From contig CAWVKD010000091.1 of assembly GCA_963929765.1 (NCBI GenBank), forward strand, positions 1 through 10,301: a DNA stretch of 10,301 nt, read 5' to 3'. Position numbers and translations under genes: made by a program. The notes below the pieces were generated by a model that was given only the letters and a program-made list of their open reading frames with translations, had not been told where the DNA came from and did not search any database. Numbering within the stretch: the stretch's first letter is position 1; every line of letters starts with the position of its first letter. The stretch is from RGIG529 sp963929765. GTDB taxonomy: Bacteria > Bacillota > Clostridia > Oscillospirales > Oscillospiraceae. Positions 7,376-10,301 of this stretch are shown piece after piece.

Positions 7376-7891
7376 TTATGTATCAAGTTCCAGATAATAG
7401 AGGGTATCTGTATCAACGTCGTAGATTGCTACTGTTATGTTATAGGAAGCCCGTTCCAAAAACTGAGAATCGTCTTTATGGTGTGTACTCTCTTCATGGC
7501 GATCCCAAAAAGAATAATACCCATTCTGAATCACCGGAATCAACGGATCACCTTGATGATCACTTATATAGGGCCCAATGCTCCTCTCTTCCGTTGCAGT
7601 ACCATACACAGCAGTCGCAAGATTGGTGCTCAACGGAAGGGGTTGCCAGGAATTGTTCTTTTCTATTTCGTTTCGTACCGTACGATCAGCAAATGTTAAA
7701 ACAGTGCATGTTGTTCCATCTCCATGAACCCCCCCATGGGTATCATAGTGTGATATTTGGTGTCCCGAACTCACATCGATACCGAGAATGTCAGAAATAT
7801 CCTTCAAAGAGTTTTGACGCTGACATCCAGTTAAAAGGAAAATCCATAAAAAAGAAAACACAATAACCCATATATAATATCTTCTTTTCAT
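7376..7891 (-). CDS. Small lipoprotein of unknown function
   Basis: 171 residues. The N-terminus is a lipoprotein signal peptide: MKRR, a hydrophobic core, and the lipobox LLTGC with the lipidated cysteine at position 23. The mature protein of ~149 residues should be tethered to the outer face of the membrane. Visible patches are ILGIDVSSGHQISHYDTHGG followed by HGDGTT, then WQPLPLS, a GYYSFWDRH segment, and a C-terminal strand pair YNITVAIYDVDTDTLYYLELDT. The pattern resembles a family of small uncharacterised lipoproteins in Clostridia, recognised from memory only; no function is known to me. GGGAGGG 8 nt before the ATG supports the start. Its own promoter and terminator make it a single-gene unit. 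Confidence 0.85.
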   Translation of the reverse strand: MKRRYYIWVIVFSFLWIFLLTGCQRQNSLKDISDILGIDVSSGHQISHYDTHGGVHGDGTTCTVLTFADRTVRNEIEKNNSWQPLPLSTNLATAVYGTATEERSIGPYISDHQGDPLIPVIQNGYYSFWDRHEESTHHKDDSQFLERASYNITVAIYDVDTDTLYYLELDT

Positions 7892-7929
7892 CCATGCTTC
7901 CCTCCCTATTGCATATTTTCCTCATCTCA

Positions 7930-7957
7930 ATACTATCACAAATCTTTCAAAGTGCAA
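7930..7957 (-). promoter_or_regulatory. Candidate promoter of the lipoprotein gene
   Basis: On the minus strand, TTGCAC (7952-7957) and TAGTAT (7930-7935) are separated by 16 bp. The -10 is preceded by TGA, an extended -10 (TGn) feature. The site lies about 40 bp upstream of the start codon. No repressor dyad like that of the BlaI operon is present. Confidence 0.45.
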
Positions 7958-8018
7958 TACAAATCAACCGAACCAGCATCCGGGAAATAAACGTGTGGTA
8001 AATACAACTCCAAAAATC

Positions 8019-8062
8019 AGAAAGTGCTCTTCTAGTTTTTTCTGACTTGGAGAGCGCTTTCT
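8019..8062. repeat. Imperfect hairpin in the gap after the CotH remnant; rest of 7958-8173 featureless
   Basis: AGAAAGTGCTCT (8019-8030) pairs with AGAGCGCTTTCT (8051-8062) with one G-T wobble around a 20-nt loop. On the minus strand it lies about 110 bp after the last stop of the CotH remnant and is followed by a T-rich tract, so it may be the old terminator of that gene. I see no coding signal in 7958-8173. Confidence 0.4.
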
Positions 8063-8173
8063 CCATAAAATGACTTTCCCTTTTGAGATCTGATGGCGTT
8101 TTGGCAGGTTAGCATTTCTTTTGATATATAAGTGCACCGATTGGACTAACGAATCATATGAAACCGGATACCC

Positions 8174-9044
8174 CTAACACAATCCATCCATCGATTTTTG
8201 CATTCTGCTCTCCGGCATGATCAGACGCCTATTGCCTTCCAATAGTTGATATGGCTTTCCGATATCTTGACTGCTGTCCTGCTGCGGCATCGCCGGCATA
8301 TCACTATTTTGCGCTATATCAGTCTTTCGTGCAGCAAAGGAATCCATTCTGTTTCCCATAACACTGTTTATACTTCCCATTTGGGTGAGATCGATCTCTG
8401 AGCCATCGATCAATGTAGTCGGATCGTCAGACTGTCCATCCGACGTAGATGGGATACTGCCAGCCATTTGACCTTAAATGTTCTCTGCACAAAGCTGGCA
8501 AAGCAACACCTGTTTCAAACGCCTTATAACTTGTTCCCTCGGAACATTTTCCAAACCCGCCAAAGGCAAGATTGTAATCTCAAGGGATCATAGACAGCCG
8601 ACCATCCTCTTCATAGAGATAATAATTATGGACCATGAAACCTGTATAACTATCAAAATGGCCGACAATATGATGCACCACAAAGTAGCGGATCTCTCCA
8701 TCTACATTTACAGCAGACTCGATATCCGCATTTTGATTGAGTTGTTTTGGAGAGGCAATCAAACGATCGCTGATCGCTTTCTGCATCTGCAATATCTGTT
8801 TTGGCATTGTCAAAGATATTGGAGTAACTAGTATATTCATCATCTGAATAGATCAATTTGGCATCGTCATCTGCCATTCTACCGCCCCATTCCCCAAGTA
8901 CTTCGTCTATTTCTTTTTCTGGTGGCATGGATCTCTCATCATTTTCCGCATTTTCACTTCTCCGTTCCCAAAAATCATTGTAAAGGTCAAATTCAGAGCA
9001 AGAACAACGCAGCAAATCTTACGTATTTGTTTGCGCGTGGATAT
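8174..9044 (-). pseudogene. cotH: CotH-like spore coat kinase, heavily degraded
   Basis: Pieces of a CotH-family protein lie in order in shifting frames. The N-terminal leader STRKQIRKICCVVLALNLTF starts at 9041, where the codon in the start position (9042-9044) now reads ATA. A middle piece (IYSDDEYTSYSNIFDNAKTD) is one frame away. Back in the first frame is IRYFVVHHIVGHFDSYTG with HNYYLYEEDGRLSMIP. There the conserved WDYNLAFGGF motif has lost its Trp to TGA (8580-8582), just before the Asp expected to bind metal. After another shift comes the low-complexity tail (SIPSTSDGQSDD). Intact relatives are about 500-600 residues, so roughly half the gene is missing, mostly between leader and middle piece. 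CotH proteins phosphorylate spore-coat proteins in Bacillus; this copy cannot work. It follows the DUF4956 remnant by 12 bp with an intact Shine-Dalgarno sequence. Confidence 0.82.
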
Positions 9045-9048
9045 TGAA

Positions 9049-9058
9049 CTCCTCCTTT
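9049..9058 (-). promoter_or_regulatory. Intact ribosome binding site of the dead CotH-like gene
   Basis: AAAGGAGGAG on the minus strand lies 4 nt before the codon that should be the start (now ATA, 9042-9044), overlapping the end of the DUF4956 remnant. A near-perfect Shine-Dalgarno without a start codon supports recent loss of the gene and former operon structure. Confidence 0.6.
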
Positions 9059-9400
9059 ATCCCATATATTCCCCATTGTAGTTAACCAGCACGGCACTTT
9101 GTGCACCATCCATCTCAGAAAGGATATTGACGAAATCTATATGATCCTCTTTCATACGGATTTCTATATTCAGCTCGATCATTCCACTTTGGGCGGTTTT
9201 GCTTTTCACTATGCAGCGCACAAAACGTGTTTCTTTAAAATTTCCATTGCAGCCATCTCTCCGTCGTGATTTTCACAACGAAGCACCACAATGTATGGAT
9301 TGGCATGAGATTTCCGATTGGCAAATACCAATAAGACAATGCCAATTGCCACGATTCCAAACACGGCCAATGGAATTATTCCGGCTGCAAGAGCAATACC
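9057..9400 (-). pseudogene. DUF4956 membrane protein, C-terminal fragment with a frameshift
   Basis: The fragment begins abruptly at about 9400 with GIALAAGIIPLAVFGIVAIG, the last membrane helix of a DUF4956-type protein, then FANRKSHANPYIVVLRCE. A one-base frameshift near 9231-9243 (in the A/T-rich ATTTTAAAG context) breaks the frame. The downstream frame continues with RFVRCIVKSKTAQSGMIELN and ends in the family-like AVLVNYNGEYMG and TAA at 9057. The N-terminal membrane helices are gone. The family's function is unknown; in Clostridia it commonly sits beside CotH and a VTC-type polyphosphate polymerase gene (family knowledge), which matches the CotH remnant next door. No polymerase gene is visible here. 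Confidence 0.78.
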
Positions 9401-10190
9401 TCAATTAGCTGTTCCATATGTTCTCGACTGACACAGAACACAACATCCGGGTGGATTTCTATTTGAATGTGGAAATACCTTCACTCCATCTGTTCGGAAA
9501 ATGCATGAACACTTTCCGTCAAAAGGCCGCTGAATGGAACCTCTATTTTGGGCATTTGAATTGGATTTTCTTCCATCCGGCCAAGGGTAAGAAGATTTTT
9601 CATCAGGCCGTTGAGTCGTACTATTTGCTTTTTGATATTTTTACTCCACTTGTTTTCGCCATGATAAAGATCCATAGCTTCGGTATTGGCATGGATAATG
9701 GCAAGAGGTGTTTTGATCTCATGACAGAAGTGTCTAAAAATACAACTGTCGTTCTACCTGCCATCCGACTGCCCAAAATAGCATAACGAAATTTGCCCTG
9801 TATTCCTGTGCGGTCCGGTATCTCATGTGCATCCTGGGCCATTTCTGTTGCTTCCTCTTCACTAAGCGAGGAAATTCTACTTACATCTAGATCAATGATA
9901 TCTCCATTTTCGTTAAAACGAATCACAAAATAGGAAGATAAAAGGAAAATATCCCTTTCATTTCTTGATATATCAAATTCACGAGGCGGCGGAGCCAAAT
10001 TGGGTATATCAGTCGTATTCTTAAGTCCAGCTTCATTTTCAGAAATCATCATCAAAGTGCGATCAATACTATATCAAACCGTGATGATATTCGCTACATT
10101 GATGGCACCAAGCAAAAGAAAGATCAAAACCGAAATGGCAATCATTACTGTTATAACGATTTTTTTGCAGTGTTTTGTTATAAAATTAAC
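9401..10190 (-). pseudogene. Sensor histidine kinase, internally deleted and truncated
   Basis: Reading from the high coordinate, FITKHCKKIVITVMIAISVL and IFLLLGAINVANIITV form the first membrane helix. A TGA follows (10074-10076). A sensor region then stays open (SENEAGLKN, APPPREFDI, SSYFVIRFNENGDIIDLD) up to VVFLD. Near 9745 the frame jumps to FRHFCHEIKTPLAIIHANTE, the HisKA H-box, so the second membrane helix and linker are deleted. The dimerisation helices continue (LNGLMKNLLTLGRMEEN), a second TGA falls at 9481-9483, and the remnant ends at REHMEQLIE, just before the N-box. The whole ATPase domain is missing and the next bases belong to DUF4956. The kinase cannot function. The same frame is open upstream to about 10250 but shows no start codon, so the 5' end is uncertain. 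No partner response regulator remains in the window. Confidence 0.85.
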
Positions 10191-10273
10191 TCTGATATTA
10201 CAAGAAATTTTATAATCATCGAATTGCTCGTTTGGTAAACTATCAACCAGCTAAAATGGCATAATAAAAGCAA

Positions 10274-10301
10274 GGTGGCGCTCCCAAATGGGAGCGCCAC
10301 C
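10274..10301 (-). terminator. Strong hairpin terminator at the window end
   Basis: A 12-bp perfect GC-rich stem (GGTGGCGCTCCC, 10274-10285, with 10290-10301) closes an AAAT loop. On the minus strand it is followed by TTGCTTTTATTAT, so it should end a minus-strand transcript entering from beyond the window. It would also cut the decayed kinase remnant off from any upstream promoter. On the plus strand the sequence after the stem is not visible. Confidence 0.8.

Noticed and set aside
7152..7376. 75-codon N-terminal extension of the BlaI-type repressor
   Set aside because: It would run through the TTGACA promoter and operators and make the protein far longer than the family. The GTG at 7151 has a strong ribosome binding site.
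7318..7866. 182-codon open frame on the plus strand
   Set aside because: It starts inside a terminator hairpin, is antisense to the lipoprotein gene, and has no ribosome binding site or protein-like pattern.
8653..9015. 120-codon minus-strand open frame as an independent gene
   Set aside because: Only its middle matches CotH. Both ends run out of frame with the conserved CotH pieces, so it is one segment of the pseudogene.
9621..10055. 144-codon minus-strand open frame as an independent gene
   Set aside because: It is the kinase sensor region. The frame starts after a stop codon and leaves the kinase homology at a deletion near 9745.
1..10301. tRNA, rRNA, CRISPR array, transposase gene
   Set aside because: No cloverleaf, rRNA signature, regularly spaced direct repeats or transposase motifs were seen by eye on either strand. 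No dedicated scan was possible.

Overview
The window looks like a chromosomal segment of a low-to-moderate GC Gram-positive anaerobe, most likely a gut Clostridia of the Oscillospiraceae type. This rests on strong AGGAGG-type ribosome binding sites, a lipobox lipoprotein, a BlaI/M56 pair with a very long extracytoplasmic tail, and remnants of a CotH / DUF4956 locus. No species can be named from the sequence alone. Every protein family call was made by eye from motifs; no database search was run.

Layout. (1) 1-3823: a signal-transduction neighbourhood. The window opens inside the winged-helix end of an OmpR-type response regulator (+). Next comes a gene on the minus strand for a secreted, C-terminally membrane-anchored protein of unknown function. 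Diverging from it by 27 bp is a histidine kinase with a 7TMR-DISM-like sensor (+). The regulator and kinase point the same way but are separated by the inverted gene. (2) 3822-4023: a short intergenic region holding a 125-bp element with nested inverted repeats and a strong bidirectional terminator between convergent genes. (3) 4024-7220: a minus-strand BlaI-type repressor / BlaR1-type M56 metalloprotease operon. It has a 4-bp ATGA overlap and a promoter flanked by two operator-like dyads that form a 13-bp perfect inverted repeat. There is no beta-lactamase in the window. (4) 7312-7957: a single-gene minus-strand unit for a small lipoprotein of unknown function, with its own terminator and a plausible promoter. 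(5) 7958-10301: a decayed region. Three minus-strand remnants lie in order: a histidine kinase, the C-terminal end of a DUF4956 membrane protein, and a CotH-like spore-coat kinase. Each carries stop codons, frameshifts or large deletions. The region is bounded at the window end by a strong hairpin terminator.

How it fits together. The left half would sense something at the cell surface through the DISM kinase, possibly with the neighbouring anchored protein. The central operon is a proteolysis-driven derepression switch whose unusually long ectodomain suggests a ligand other than a beta-lactam. The right end is a graveyard of a locus that normally couples a two-component system to a DUF4956/CotH module. 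The deletion between its kinase and DUF4956 fragments can be placed to within a few bases.
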